Under the pieces are notes generated by a model. The model did not search any database. It saw nothing but the letters and a program-made list of their open reading frames with translations, and had not been told where the DNA came from. Of a stretch of 64,000 nt of DNA, positions 48,890 to 56,049 are shown piece by piece. Source of the stretch: a virus. The stretch covers positions 1 to 64,000 of the IMG/VR virus record IMGVR_UViG_3300036853_000134; one strand, written 5' to 3'. Numbering within the stretch: the first letter of the stretch is position 1; each line of letters begins with the position of its first letter. The translations under genes and the position numbers were made by a program.

Positions 48890-49660
48890 TCATTTCCCCG
48901 CCAAAGCTGCGTCGGCTTCGCGGGCGGCTAACGGAGCAGCCTTGTCCAATTCGGCCGCCGCCTTTTCACCTGCTGTTATCAGTCGATATTTCGTCGCTTC
49001 AATCTGTCGACCTTCCCTGAATGCTTCCAACTGACGCGCCCCGGATGCCGTAAGCTGCCCTGTTGATCCGCTAAACGGCAAACGCTTTTCAATCACATCG
49101 TCGCCGCTGACCAAATAGACCGGTTGCCAGTATTCAGCCATCTGAACATTCCATTTGCCGACCGATTGCCGGTTTGAGCATTCAGCCTTTCCAGGAAAGT
49201 ACAAAGGCGTTGATTGATCCGCCGTCCGCTGACCGATTTTGTAATTCGTGGCAAACGTGCGCTTCCGATTCGCAATCATCTCATCTGACAGCGTGTAAAG
49301 TTCGTTCGCGCAGTTCGTCCAAGTCGTGAAAGTCTTCTGCATAGCATAAGCCATTGCAGCATCCTGAAAACAAACGGAGTCCATCTCTCCTGCTTTGCGA
49401 TAAGCTTTGTTGAGTAGATTCCATGCGTTCTGTATCTGATCCTCTAACGAGCCCTCACACAGCTCGCGGATTTCAGCGGGTTTCGGAAAGAACTTGCCTG
49501 TACGGATAATTGCCCCGGCGGCCTTCTCAATCGCGCCAATCGGTAAATCTTCCAGCGCCGTGAAATACGCCAGCGTCAAGCTATCGGACGGTTGTTTCTC
49601 AAACACGTTCGCTATGCTGCCCAGGATTTCACCGAATTTGTCAGCGTCTTTAGTTTCCAC
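48890..49660 (-). CDS. Replication protein, helicase-loader/organiser-like
   Basis: 256 residues from a GTG at 49660 (AAGGA nine bases upstream); an upstream start at 49789 is rejected. LTLAYFTALEDLPIGAIEKA followed by ..RTGKFFPKPAEIREL matches the N-terminal pattern of phage replisome organisers and helicase loaders; the C-terminal half is helical and Ala-rich. No Walker motif, so it would load a host helicase rather than be an ATPase. It lies next to a possible origin (50.9-51.05 kb). Confidence 0.65.
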   Translation of the reverse strand: METKDADKFGEILGSIANVFEKQPSDSLTLAYFTALEDLPIGAIEKAAGAIIRTGKFFPKPAEIRELCEGSLEDQIQNAWNLLNKAYRKAGEMDSVCFQDAAMAYAMQKTFTTWTNCANELYTLSDEMIANRKRTFATNYKIGQRTADQSTPLYFPGKAECSNRQSVGKWNVQMAEYWQPVYLVSGDDVIEKRLPFSGSTGQLTASGARQLEAFREGRQIEATKYRLITAGEKAAAELDKAAPLAAREADAALAGK

Positions 49661-50075
49661 GATTCTTGATCCTTTCGATTCCCCGCTGTATACCGTCAAC
49701 CATTGTCGCTGTTTTCTGATCGGTATAGTTACCGTTCGCCACCGGGACGTTGATCGGCTTGCCGAACCTGTCACGCGGGCTACAGACAAACGCTGCGTAG
49801 TTGCAACATAGGTCAGCCAGAGTGTGCTTTCCTTGCGGGGTCAGGAAATAGTTACTTATCGCCTTGCACCAGCGCTCCATTACGATAGCGCCTTCGTGCA
49901 GCTTTAATAGTTTATTGAGATGAACAAAGTCGAACGCCTGACGCTGATACGGTTCGCCGTCATACCGGAGTTTAAATCCATCTTCAAATGCGTCAGAATA
50001 TATATTTCGGGGTCGTGGGGGTCTGGGTTTCGGTGTCTCATTAGTTACAAGCGCAAGATGTTTTTTTGCTCGCAT
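49650..50075 (-). CDS. Replication-module protein, function unknown
   Basis: 141 residues. Basic Pro-rich N-terminus (PKPRPPRPRN) then a helical domain (FVHLNKLLKLHEGAIVMERW, FLTPQGKHTLADLCC) resembling a small winged-helix. It overlaps the loader-like gene by 11 bases. Possibly DNA binding at the origin (inference). Confidence 0.6.
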   Translation of the reverse strand: MRAKKHLALVTNETPKPRPPRPRNIYSDAFEDGFKLRYDGEPYQRQAFDFVHLNKLLKLHEGAIVMERWCKAISNYFLTPQGKHTLADLCCNYAAFVCSPRDRFGKPINVPVANGNYTDQKTATMVDGIQRGIERIKNRGN

Positions 50076-50117
50076 TTGGGAAGAAGCTCGACTTTCATCT
50101 CGAAACTCAATATCTTG

Positions 50118-50190
50118 TTAGGCTATTGACTATCTTCGCCGTAGCAGAAGACCGAAAGTCAAGTCAGACGAAAATAAATCAACAGCCTAA
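50118..50190 (-). ncRNA. Stem-loop upstream of the replication-module gene
   Basis: TTAGGCTATTGA (50118-50129) pairs with TCAACAGCCTAA (50179-50190) over 12 positions with one G-U. Inside is a 5-base hairpin (TCTTC/GAAGA). It fills the 117-base gap 50076-50192 between the nuclease stop and the next start, so it sits in the leader of the latter. Confidence 0.45.
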
Positions 50191-50192
50191 TT

Positions 50193-50870
50193 CTATTGCG
50201 GCGAATACCTGGCCGCGAATCTTAAAACTGCGTGAAATTGTCCCTTTTCCAGCATTGCAATCTTCCGCTCTTCACGCTGTCGAAGTTTTTCATACCCGGC
50301 GTTTAGGTTGACGAATGTAATCTCTTTCGGTTTCTTCGACTTTGAGACCTGCTCTTTAAACCGGTCTAGTCGCTTTCGCTTGCCCTTGAGCACGCCAAAC
50401 TTTAAGCATCTGCGAATCCGTTTCGTTTCTCTCGCCAGATACCTATCACGCATCCGCTGCCATTCGACTGGATGGATATGGGCGAACCGCTTAAATTGCC
50501 AGTCGCGTGCGTTTTGCTCATCTTCGGTTTGAAGCGTTTTTATGTAGGTCAGCAGCGTAAGAAGCTCATTCTCTCTTTCGATTTCATAAAAGAGAATGCC
50601 ATGCTTTGAGCATAGATCGCGCTTCTGCTTATCAACAGAAAGCTGGCGCTTAAACCCCTCAATATCTTTGTGGAAAAACGGATTGTATTGTGAATGCTGG
50701 ACGCCTTGAACCTCTACCGCGATTCTTAAATCTTCGATATATAAGTCAAGTTCCATAGGCTTGCCTAGGTCGGATTTGAGCCAGTCAAAACGGTGATTTT
50801 CTTTGACTACCAAACCCTCGATACAATTAAGACGGCGCGTGGCTTCTTCTTGTAATTTGGAACTTCCCAA
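50193..50870 (-). CDS. PD-(D/E)XK-type nuclease
   Basis: 225 residues from a TTG at 50870 (GGAGG nine bases upstream). MELDLYIEDLRIAVEVQGVQ gives D, then E-x-Q as the catalytic core, followed by F...Q...D..K...C, the pattern of very-short-patch-repair/restriction-like nucleases. The C-terminal half is a basic helix region (RRCLKFGVLKGKRKRLDRF). It may cut host DNA or act in recombination. Its ribosome site lies against an unusual repeat element (50881-50987). Confidence 0.75.
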   Translation of the reverse strand: MGSSKLQEEATRRLNCIEGLVVKENHRFDWLKSDLGKPMELDLYIEDLRIAVEVQGVQHSQYNPFFHKDIEGFKRQLSVDKQKRDLCSKHGILFYEIERENELLTLLTYIKTLQTEDEQNARDWQFKRFAHIHPVEWQRMRDRYLARETKRIRRCLKFGVLKGKRKRLDRFKEQVSKSKKPKEITFVNLNAGYEKLRQREERKIAMLEKGQFHAVLRFAARYSPQ

Positions 50871-50880
50871 ATTGAAAAAC

Positions 50881-50987
50881 CTCCGAACTTTATTCAGGCG
50901 GTGCGGTGAACGTGAACAGTTGCGTGGTTAATGCAAAAGCCCGCGTCCGCCTGAATAAAATCCAGAGGTCGTCGGAGTTCACGTTCA
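50881..50987 (-). promoter_or_regulatory. Interleaved inverted repeats (pseudoknot-like element)
   Basis: Two perfect inverted repeats interleave in the order A-B-A'-B': TTTATTCAGGCGG (50889-50901) with CCGCCTGAATAAA (50947-50959), 13 bases, and TGAACGTGAAC (50907-50917) with GTTCACGTTCA (50977-50987), 11 bases. A third pair, CTCCGA (50881-50886) with TCGGAG (50972-50977), includes the ribosome site of the nuclease gene. As RNA this is a pseudoknot just before the start codon; as DNA it could be an origin or operator. A 30-codon GTG frame (50890-50982) lies within it. Confidence 0.65.
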
Positions 50988-51039
50988 GACTGTGCCCGAC
51001 CGGAACCACCCGATCAGTATCCCTTTCAGGACTCCCCTA

Positions 51040-51048
51040 TTATCCACA
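51040..51048 (+). promoter_or_regulatory. DnaA box
   Basis: TTATCCACA, the consensus DnaA site, alone in the 233-base non-coding stretch 50871-51103, beside the interleaved repeats and close to replication genes. A candidate origin component; a single box is weak evidence. Confidence 0.4.
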
Positions 51049-51103
51049 AAACCGCATTCCCGCGCAACAGAAAAGTAGCGTCAGCCCAATTTATCGCGGG
51101 CGG

Positions 51104-51373
51104 TTAGTCGTTTTTCGGCGTTCCTTTGATTTTCCAATGCTCATCGCGAAATATTCCTACGAACGGCTTCTCGATTGGCAGTCTATTCACAACCTCTTGC
51201 AGCTTCGATCCAATGGATTCATCGCGGTATCGAATCGCCATCCGCCGCAGATACAGCCACCTGTCGTCTTCTCTGCCTTCCACGGACAACCGCAACGCGT
51301 GGAACAGATCGGTTAGTATTTTCTGGCGGCGTGATTCGTGGCCGTCCTCAATGAATTTACTTTCCTTTGGCAT
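51104..51373 (-). CDS. 89-residue protein, function unknown
   Basis: From the ATG at 51373 (GGGAG six bases upstream; a start at 51406 rejected). Charged helices (RQKILTDLFHALRLSVEGRE, RWLYLRRMAIRYRDE). The TAATG overlap couples it to the next upstream gene. No family was recognised. Confidence 0.6.
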   Translation of the reverse strand: MPKESKFIEDGHESRRQKILTDLFHALRLSVEGREDDRWLYLRRMAIRYRDESIGSKLQEVVNRLPIEKPFVGIFRDEHWKIKGTPKND

Positions 51374-51561
51374 TATATTCTCCCACTTTCCAGCACCTTC
51401 AAGCACGCCTCACACGTCGCTTTGCTCGCATCACCCGTCCACGTATTCGGCGCGGTAATCGCAACAGGTACGGGGCTGTGCAACGCGGACACGCCGCCAA
51501 GGGCTACCATCGATGCGATACATACAACGGGCTTCTTGATTGATTTTGATTTAACTGGCAT
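51373..51561 (-). CDS. 62-residue Cys protein
   Basis: GGAGG before the ATG. A hydrophobic strand-rich middle and a C-terminal CEACLKVLESG resembling the end of small phage zinc proteins (K-H...C then CxxCL). Only one clear CxxC remains. Confidence 0.55.
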   Translation of the reverse strand: MPVKSKSIKKPVVCIASMVALGGVSALHSPVPVAITAPNTWTGDASKATCEACLKVLESGRI

Positions 51562-51766
51562 TTAATCCTCCATTGAATGGGCAATCGAATTCACAATATT
51601 CAGAACCGGCCCCAGTGCAATATCCATCTGGGGTTTTTCCGCAGAGGCCGACCGCTATCCCGAACTCCGTCCGTTCCTCGTCTTCGTCGCATCCTTCGCA
51701 GTCGTTGTCCGCATAGGGAAAGTAGTCGGACGGTGGATCGTCTTCAGAATCATCGTAAAAGCCCAT
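51551..51766 (-). CDS. Acidic Cys-rich protein
   Basis: 71 residues. Very acidic N-terminal half, six Cys (CEGC, LCGKTPDGYC, YCEFDC), probably one metal site. Overlaps the 51373-51561 gene by 11 bases. No family was recognised. Confidence 0.55.
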   Translation of the reverse strand: MGFYDDSEDDPPSDYFPYADNDCEGCDEDEERTEFGIAVGLCGKTPDGYCTGAGSEYCEFDCPFNGGLNAS

Positions 51767-52210
51767 CTACGCCGCCTTTCCCTCTTGAAACTCTGTCGCC
51801 GTCATCCCCGTCAGCCGCCTAAACGTCCGGCTGAAGAAGTGGCTGTCCTCAAACCCGCACGCGTATGCAATCTGCTTAATGCTCTTATCCGTCGTGCTCA
51901 TCATCAGCTTGGCCTTCTGAATCCGCCGCGTGTTAACCAGTGTCGGCAGGCCAGCGCCGAGGTATTTGTTTATCAGTGTCGATACGCGGGGAAACGACAG
52001 GCTGAACTCCGCCGCGATGAATTCAACACACATGTTCTCGTTCGCAAACTCTTTTTCAATGAACGCCAGTATCCGCGCCGCTAATTCCTTGTCGCTCGCA
52101 TCGCCTGGTATCAGCGAGATACGCTTTTGCAGGAGCATATCAATTGTTGAGTAATGCCCGCCGATCAGAGAATCAATTTCCGTTATCGCGTCTTTTGTTG
52201 CTTGATCCAT
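51767..52210 (-). CDS. AraC-family transcription regulator
   Basis: 147 residues. The C-terminal ~100 residues are a full AraC-type double helix-turn-helix, with the well-kept second half IKQIAYACGFEDSHFFSRTF and FRRLTGMTATEFQEG. The N-terminal ~45 residues are a short helix, not a sugar-binding cupin, so it is a minimal, perhaps constitutive DNA-binding protein. Such proteins usually are bacterial; one in a phage block may control host genes or phage promoters. Likely acquired from a bacterium (inference). Confidence 0.85.
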   Translation of the reverse strand: MDQATKDAITEIDSLIGGHYSTIDMLLQKRISLIPGDASDKELAARILAFIEKEFANENMCVEFIAAEFSLSFPRVSTLINKYLGAGLPTLVNTRRIQKAKLMMSTTDKSIKQIAYACGFEDSHFFSRTFRRLTGMTATEFQEGKAA

Positions 52211-52223
52211 TTGCCCTCACTTT

Positions 52224-52682
52224 CTATCCGATCACCTGCTCAATAACCCAGTTTCCTTTTATTCTCTGCACTAGATAAACCGGCCATAATGACATCTTCG
52301 CAAACATTCGCAATTTCACCCGGCCGCCTTCGGTCATAAAACCCTTAACCTGTCGCTCCTGTATTGATCCGTCTCGCAATTCGACCAGAAAGTCAGATCG
52401 GTAATGAACGCCTTGCGCCAGCTTGAATGATGCAAACTCAAACCGATACGCGATAACCTCACCCGCAAGAATCTCGGCGTCAATATGCCGTGCGTATGCG
52501 GCCTCCAGTTTATTCATCTGACCCGATTTGTGACCGCCCAGTTTTGCGCGGCCGGCTGGTTCTTTTACCGGCTTGTTGTACAGCGGATCACGAGTAAGCG
52601 GGAGTGGCGTACGATTCCGGCCAGCCTTCACCCGCGCTTGATGTGCAGCGATTTCAGCTTCACTCATCTCAAATCTACTCAT
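52224..52682 (-). CDS. DUF1064-like endonuclease
   Basis: 152 residues. The pattern is MNKLEAAYARHIDA, then a Y-x-F-E strand, YRSDFLVELRDGSIQERQVKG and KLRMFAKMSLWPVYLV, as in DUF1064, a phage restriction-like fold with catalytic D (in SDF), E/Q and K (VKG). The acid before K is Gln-Val here rather than the usual Glu, so activity is uncertain. Role: Holliday junction or branched DNA processing (family-based). Confidence 0.75.
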   Translation of the reverse strand: MSRFEMSEAEIAAHQARVKAGRNRTPLPLTRDPLYNKPVKEPAGRAKLGGHKSGQMNKLEAAYARHIDAEILAGEVIAYRFEFASFKLAQGVHYRSDFLVELRDGSIQERQVKGFMTEGGRVKLRMFAKMSLWPVYLVQRIKGNWVIEQVIG

Positions 52683-52833
52683 TAAAATCCTCTTCCCAGA
52701 CGCGCCCGCACTTTGAGCATTTACAGTCGTCCACGATGATCCGGCGTCCGCAATGAAACGAATAATCAGGATGATTGCCCACTACGACGCGGCTCTTGGC
52801 GTGGAATATCACGCACCAAATTGATCTGAACAT
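52675..52833 (-). CDS. 52-residue zinc-ribbon protein
   Basis: GGAGG four bases before the ATG at 52833; the stop overlaps the nuclease start. A strand-rich N-terminus and DCKCSKCGRVWEEDF at the end, half of a ribbon with CGRRII upstream. No family was recognised. Confidence 0.6.
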   Translation of the reverse strand: MFRSIWCVIFHAKSRVVVGNHPDYSFHCGRRIIVDDCKCSKCGRVWEEDFNE

Positions 52834-52841
52834 TACCCCTC

Positions 52842-52985
52842 CTAATCCCTGTCGTACCTATCAAAATCCGGTTGCCCTTCCGCGCGCTCGACCCGTTCGC
52901 AACAGACAAGGCAAAGGTGGCCGCCGCAAATCATGCAATCTTCTTCGCAAAGATTTTCCCGGCCGCAATGTTCGCAAGTGTCCAT
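52842..52985 (-). CDS. 47-residue Cys-rich protein
   Basis: ATG at 52985, preceded by a weak GGTGGG. Eight Cys in the first 29 residues (CEHCGRENLCEEDCMICGG, then CLVCC), enough for two zinc ions in a RING-like or B-box-like cluster. No family was recognised. Confidence 0.55.
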   Translation of the reverse strand: MDTCEHCGRENLCEEDCMICGGHLCLVCCERVERAEGQPDFDRYDRD

Positions 52986-52991
52986 ACCCAC

Positions 52992-53237
52992 CTACCTTTC
53001 CAGTTTCCTCAACTCTCGTATCTGAACCGCCTCGCTCTGATTCGCCGCCAGCCATTTACTCGCTAATTCAAGCTGTCGCGGGAAAGACGCGGGCGTGCCC
53101 TTTGCCGCAATCGGAGCGGTCACGATCTTGCGTGAGCGCCGCGGCGAGCCTTTGACGAACAGGCGACCGTCGAGCTTCGCCTGTTGACGCTCGCGCTTGG
53201 CCTGTAATAGTTGCGCTAACTTTCGTGCGAAAAACAT
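52992..53237 (-). CDS. Basic 81-residue protein
   Basis: GGAGG before the ATG; it starts inside the 3' end of the upstream gene. Highly basic (KLAQLLQAKRERQQAKLDGR, SPRRSRK). Probably nucleic-acid binding; no family. Confidence 0.55.
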   Translation of the reverse strand: MFFARKLAQLLQAKRERQQAKLDGRLFVKGSPRRSRKIVTAPIAAKGTPASFPRQLELASKWLAANQSEAVQIRELRKLER

Positions 53238-53987
53238 TTAACCTCCGGGAATTCGTGATATTCAACGCCGTTCAGCAGGTGACCGAGTTCGCCGGAATAT
53301 TTGCCGCCGATCTGTTTGAAGAAGTACGGAACTTTGAACGCCTCGCACTGTTCGCGCAAATGTTCAGCGCTATCAATATCCAGCGGTCTATAGTTTGCGC
53401 CGCTCTCGCCGCCGACAATTATCCAATCAACCACCCCGGCCTGCAGAAATCTTATAATGTCCATTCTTCCCAGTAATGGCTCAACGGAAAGCCACCGGAG
53501 AGTTGCGGGAACTCTGGCCAGGATCGGGATTCTAATATTTGCGTATTCCTGATTTTCAACGGTCGCGCCAAGCCAGACGTTCGATTGTGGTTTATCAAGC
53601 CATTCTTCCGGCAGGAAGCGGCTATAATTTTCAGGGCGCTTCGTGAGCAATTGCCAGTCAAGGAACGGAGTCTTTTCAATCAACGACCACAACCGCGTGC
53701 GGGCTTCGTTCAGCGCGGGATGATCTTCGCAAATGTCAGCCATCGACGCGCAAAATACCTTTCGGCGAACCCCTTCCTTTTGGGCCTTCGCGTTCCATTT
53801 AATAGGCTCGTTCCAGTGCTTATCACCGAAGAATCGACGCTCTGTATCCGGCCCCCATATCTGAAACCCGGTCCTCTTCGCAAAAGTATCCGCATAGCAA
53901 CTCGTACAGGCCGGACTGATTTTCACGCAGCCCCACCAGGGGTTAAAACGTATGATCAGTCCAGCTAATCCCAGTAATTTCGCCCAT
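53216..53987 (-). pseudogene. Gp37/Gp68-family protein with +1 frameshift near the N-terminus
   Basis: The ATG at 53987 (GGAG eight bases upstream) opens MGEITGISWTDHTF then TAA (53943-53945). In the +1 frame the sequence continues as NPWWGCVKISPACTSCYAD, exactly the Gp37/Gp68 (DUF5131) signature FNPWxGC.K.SPgC..CYA. The switch site is ACG TTT TAA C: four T allow Phe-tRNA to slip +1 at a stop codon, as in prfB. The remainder (VGGESGANYRPLD, KQIGG) is intact to residue ~257. Either an indel, or programmed frameshifting. Function of the family is unknown; it resembles radical-SAM folds. Confidence 0.75.
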
Positions 53988-54016
53988 CCTGATCACTCCT
54001 TTCTTTGCGCAGTTTT

Positions 54017-54568
54017 TCAGCGCTCCAGTGCCTCCCTTTTTCCGTTAAACCGCCCCGTCGTCAGGTCGTTTTGCACTTTACCCGTTCTCTTTCGCTCTCT
54101 GTGATAATGGCACCTTGAGCAAACCGCTTGCACGTCCTCGTGGTGAATTGCAGCATACCCAAGGTAGTGGTCGTATTCGTGGCGACGACCACCGGGAGCG
54201 TATTGATGCCCGCAGTCCACACAAGGAAGATTATCCGGATCATCCAATATCCCCGCATGGACAAAATAATTAATACGTCCTCGTGCTTGCTTTCTATCGC
54301 CATCACGGGCCGGAACAAAAGCACGGCCTTTTTCTGGGCGATTCCTTTTTACATATCTGAGACGATGCTTGATATTTCTGCCATCCCGGCAGCCCACCGC
54401 AAGGCCATCACTGCGCGATGAGTCTCTTCCGAAAGACTCTTTCGGGTGCCAGCGCTTGCAGGCTACACACCATTTATTACCAGCGTCCAGATTGCGCCTA
54501 TATTGTTGCTCAGTGGTTCCCAGCAGCCTAGCCGCCGACTTGATCGCCCCGTCGCGTGTTTGCGCCAT
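54017..54568 (-). CDS. HNH-type endonuclease with extra zinc motif
   Basis: 183 residues. N-terminal CVACKRWHPKESFGRD (a zinc ribbon with CxxC), then the HNH-like core CVDCGH...RHEYDHYLGY, AVCSRCHYHRERKRTG. Basic throughout. It is probably a homing or packaging-associated nuclease; it is free-standing, not in an intron. Confidence 0.75.
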   Translation of the reverse strand: MAQTRDGAIKSAARLLGTTEQQYRRNLDAGNKWCVACKRWHPKESFGRDSSRSDGLAVGCRDGRNIKHRLRYVKRNRPEKGRAFVPARDGDRKQARGRINYFVHAGILDDPDNLPCVDCGHQYAPGGRRHEYDHYLGYAAIHHEDVQAVCSRCHYHRERKRTGKVQNDLTTGRFNGKREALER

Positions 54569-54627
54569 GATTCAATTATACGATGGACAGCAGATGAATG
54601 TCCATGAAATTCCAGTTGTTTCACCCA

Positions 54628-54969
54628 TTAATCCAACCTCTCAAATTCTATTCGATTTACTTTCGCCATTGGCGGGCATTGATTGGCCGCACAGAAGAAG
54701 TCGATAAACTCTTCCTTCGACACGTCAGGGAATCCCTCTAACGCGCATTCACCGTCAGCCATCGCGTCCAGTCGCTCATTGGTGACGCTGATGATACGAA
54801 TCTGACCGAGTCGCTGAACCTTCTCGCCCTTCTTCAATCCCTGCGACTTCACGACAGCATTGACAATATCGCCTGGCTTCAGATTCGCCCAACCAAGTCG
54901 TCGCGTAACGGTTTTGGACCGATCAAGAAACTGTTTCGTTGTCAGCGCAAATGACATATTTCGTGGCAT
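54628..54969 (-). CDS. ASCH-like protein
   Basis: 113 residues from an ATG at 54969 that overlaps the upstream stop (TGATG). SFALTTKQFLDRSKTVTRRL, GWANLKPGDIV, KSQGLKKGEKV and a VNRIEFERL end match the ASCH domain (PUA-like RNA-binding fold) seen in phages. May bind RNA or nucleotides. Confidence 0.7.
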   Translation of the reverse strand: MPRNMSFALTTKQFLDRSKTVTRRLGWANLKPGDIVNAVVKSQGLKKGEKVQRLGQIRIISVTNERLDAMADGECALEGFPDVSKEEFIDFFCAANQCPPMAKVNRIEFERLD

Positions 54970-55172
54970 CAATCCCATTCCCTTCTATCGCAATCTGGAC
55001 ATGGCTCGTTTCCATCGCCGTGGATACATCCGTCATCACTGCCGTGACAAATATCATCGATACAAACCACAATGAATCCGCGCCCATAACAGGTGTGACA
55101 GAATCCGCTACCGCGATCTTCGTCATCACCGAACGTTTCGAGATACTCGTCCTCAGTTTGTATGTCGCGCAT
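54969..55172 (-). CDS. Zinc-finger protein, DnaJ-like Cys repeats
   Basis: 67 residues from the ATG at 55172 (AGGA six bases upstream; a GTG at 55190 rejected). Acidic N-terminus, FCHTCYGRGFIVVC, then C...C and PCPDC form CxxCxGxG-type pairs. Coupled to the ASCH-like gene by TGATG. Confidence 0.6.
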   Translation of the reverse strand: MRDIQTEDEYLETFGDDEDRGSGFCHTCYGRGFIVVCIDDICHGSDDGCIHGDGNEPCPDCDRREWD

Positions 55173-55173
55173 A

Positions 55174-55389
55174 TTAAATCCTGCCTTCACGGGCAGCTTT
55201 CGTCAGTCTGAATCCGTCCGTTACGAATCCAGCCCTTTGTAGAGCGCCCACATCGTCATAACCAAGATGCTCAAACTTGCCATCGCCGCAGAGAAATATA
55301 TGGCCAGAACTAACTTGGTCGATCTTGCGGCCATCGCGCATTAAGCGGAGAATCCTTTGTTGATTGGGCGTTAATTCTACTTTCGCCAT
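55174..55389 (-). CDS. Small winged-helix-like protein
   Basis: 71 residues from the ATG at 55389 (GGAGG four bases upstream). LTPNQQRILRLMRDGRKI, then a strand pair and DDVGALQRAGFVTDGFRLT make a winged helix. Similar in shape to 40570-40821 and 41162-41596. Possible regulator. Confidence 0.6.
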   Translation of the reverse strand: MAKVELTPNQQRILRLMRDGRKIDQVSSGHIFLCGDGKFEHLGYDDVGALQRAGFVTDGFRLTKAAREGRI

Positions 55390-55628
55390 AAATCCTCCAT
55401 TCATTCGGAGCGGTGGCCGTCCCGCTCCATCTCAGAAACCCCATAACTATTGTGAGTCACCTGTTATTATGTAGCCGCGTTTACCGTGCAACCGCGCAGG
55501 CCGTACGCTCCCGCTTCCCGGAATCAAGGCGGCGCATAGGCATTCTCCTTTCGGGAAACTCTCAACCCCACCCGGCCGTGCTCGCCTCCTCGGTCCTAAC
55601 GATTCTGCGGCGCGACCGAGTGAGATGT
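55390..55628. other. Intergenic stretch with one hairpin and a possible 20-residue frame
   Basis: 239 bases without a convincing gene. GGAGCGG and CCGCTCC (55409-55430 region) pair perfectly over seven bases just upstream of the 55389 start, and a leftward ATG with AAAGGAGA gives a 20-residue basic frame near 55535-55480. Likely a leader with control function; nothing more can be supported. Confidence 0.3.
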
Positions 55629-55847
55629 CTAAAGTTCGTTTATCAACTTCCGCATATACTCAGCAATCAGCGCCGTGCTGCCAATCGCGTTTAAATCCTG
55701 ACCGCGTAAATCAAACATGAAATTCTCGTCGTTGACCTGTTCGCGCATTGCCGCTTTGCAAGCCTCCCAGGCTCTCTCGCCAGCCTTGAAATCAATTGAT
55801 GCGTCAGGCGTCGTAGCCCACCACATTTTATAATGCTCGCTTGCCAT
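55629..55847 (-). CDS. 72-residue protein, function unknown
   Basis: From the ATG at 55847; GTG at 55859 is the alternative. Trp-rich start (EHYKMWWATTPDASIDF), then a helix (AGERAWEACKAAMREQV) and a C-terminal helix. No family was recognised; looks like a short phage protein made of paired helices. Confidence 0.6.
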   Translation of the reverse strand: MASEHYKMWWATTPDASIDFKAGERAWEACKAAMREQVNDENFMFDLRGQDLNAIGSTALIAEYMRKLINEL

Positions 55848-55849
55848 TT

Positions 55850-55972
55850 TTACCACCACCCGAATGCGCGACCTACCGCGTTCTGGAAACCGTTAATCAG
55901 CCACCGATAGATAATAAATCCGCCGATGATCGCACCAGCCACAAACGAACCTGCCATCCATAACCAGAACAT
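55850..55972 (-). CDS. 40-residue membrane peptide
   Basis: ATG at 55972 with GGAGG five bases upstream. Mostly one hydrophobic, Gly-rich segment (AGSFVAGAIIGGFIIYRWL) and an aromatic end. Strong ribosome site supports it. Role unknown. Confidence 0.6.
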   Translation of the reverse strand: MFWLWMAGSFVAGAIIGGFIIYRWLINGFQNAVGRAFGWW

Positions 55973-56049
55973 AATCTCCTCCATCCCGCCACCCGGACCC
56001 GCCGCCGCATCTCCCCAGAAATGGAACGACGGGTTGCCGGGCAGGGGAG

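Noticed and set aside
37424-53945. Alternative genetic code (UGA or UAG as sense)
   Set aside because: TGA and TAG both end many genes at exact start-stop overlaps, so the interrupted genes must be local events.
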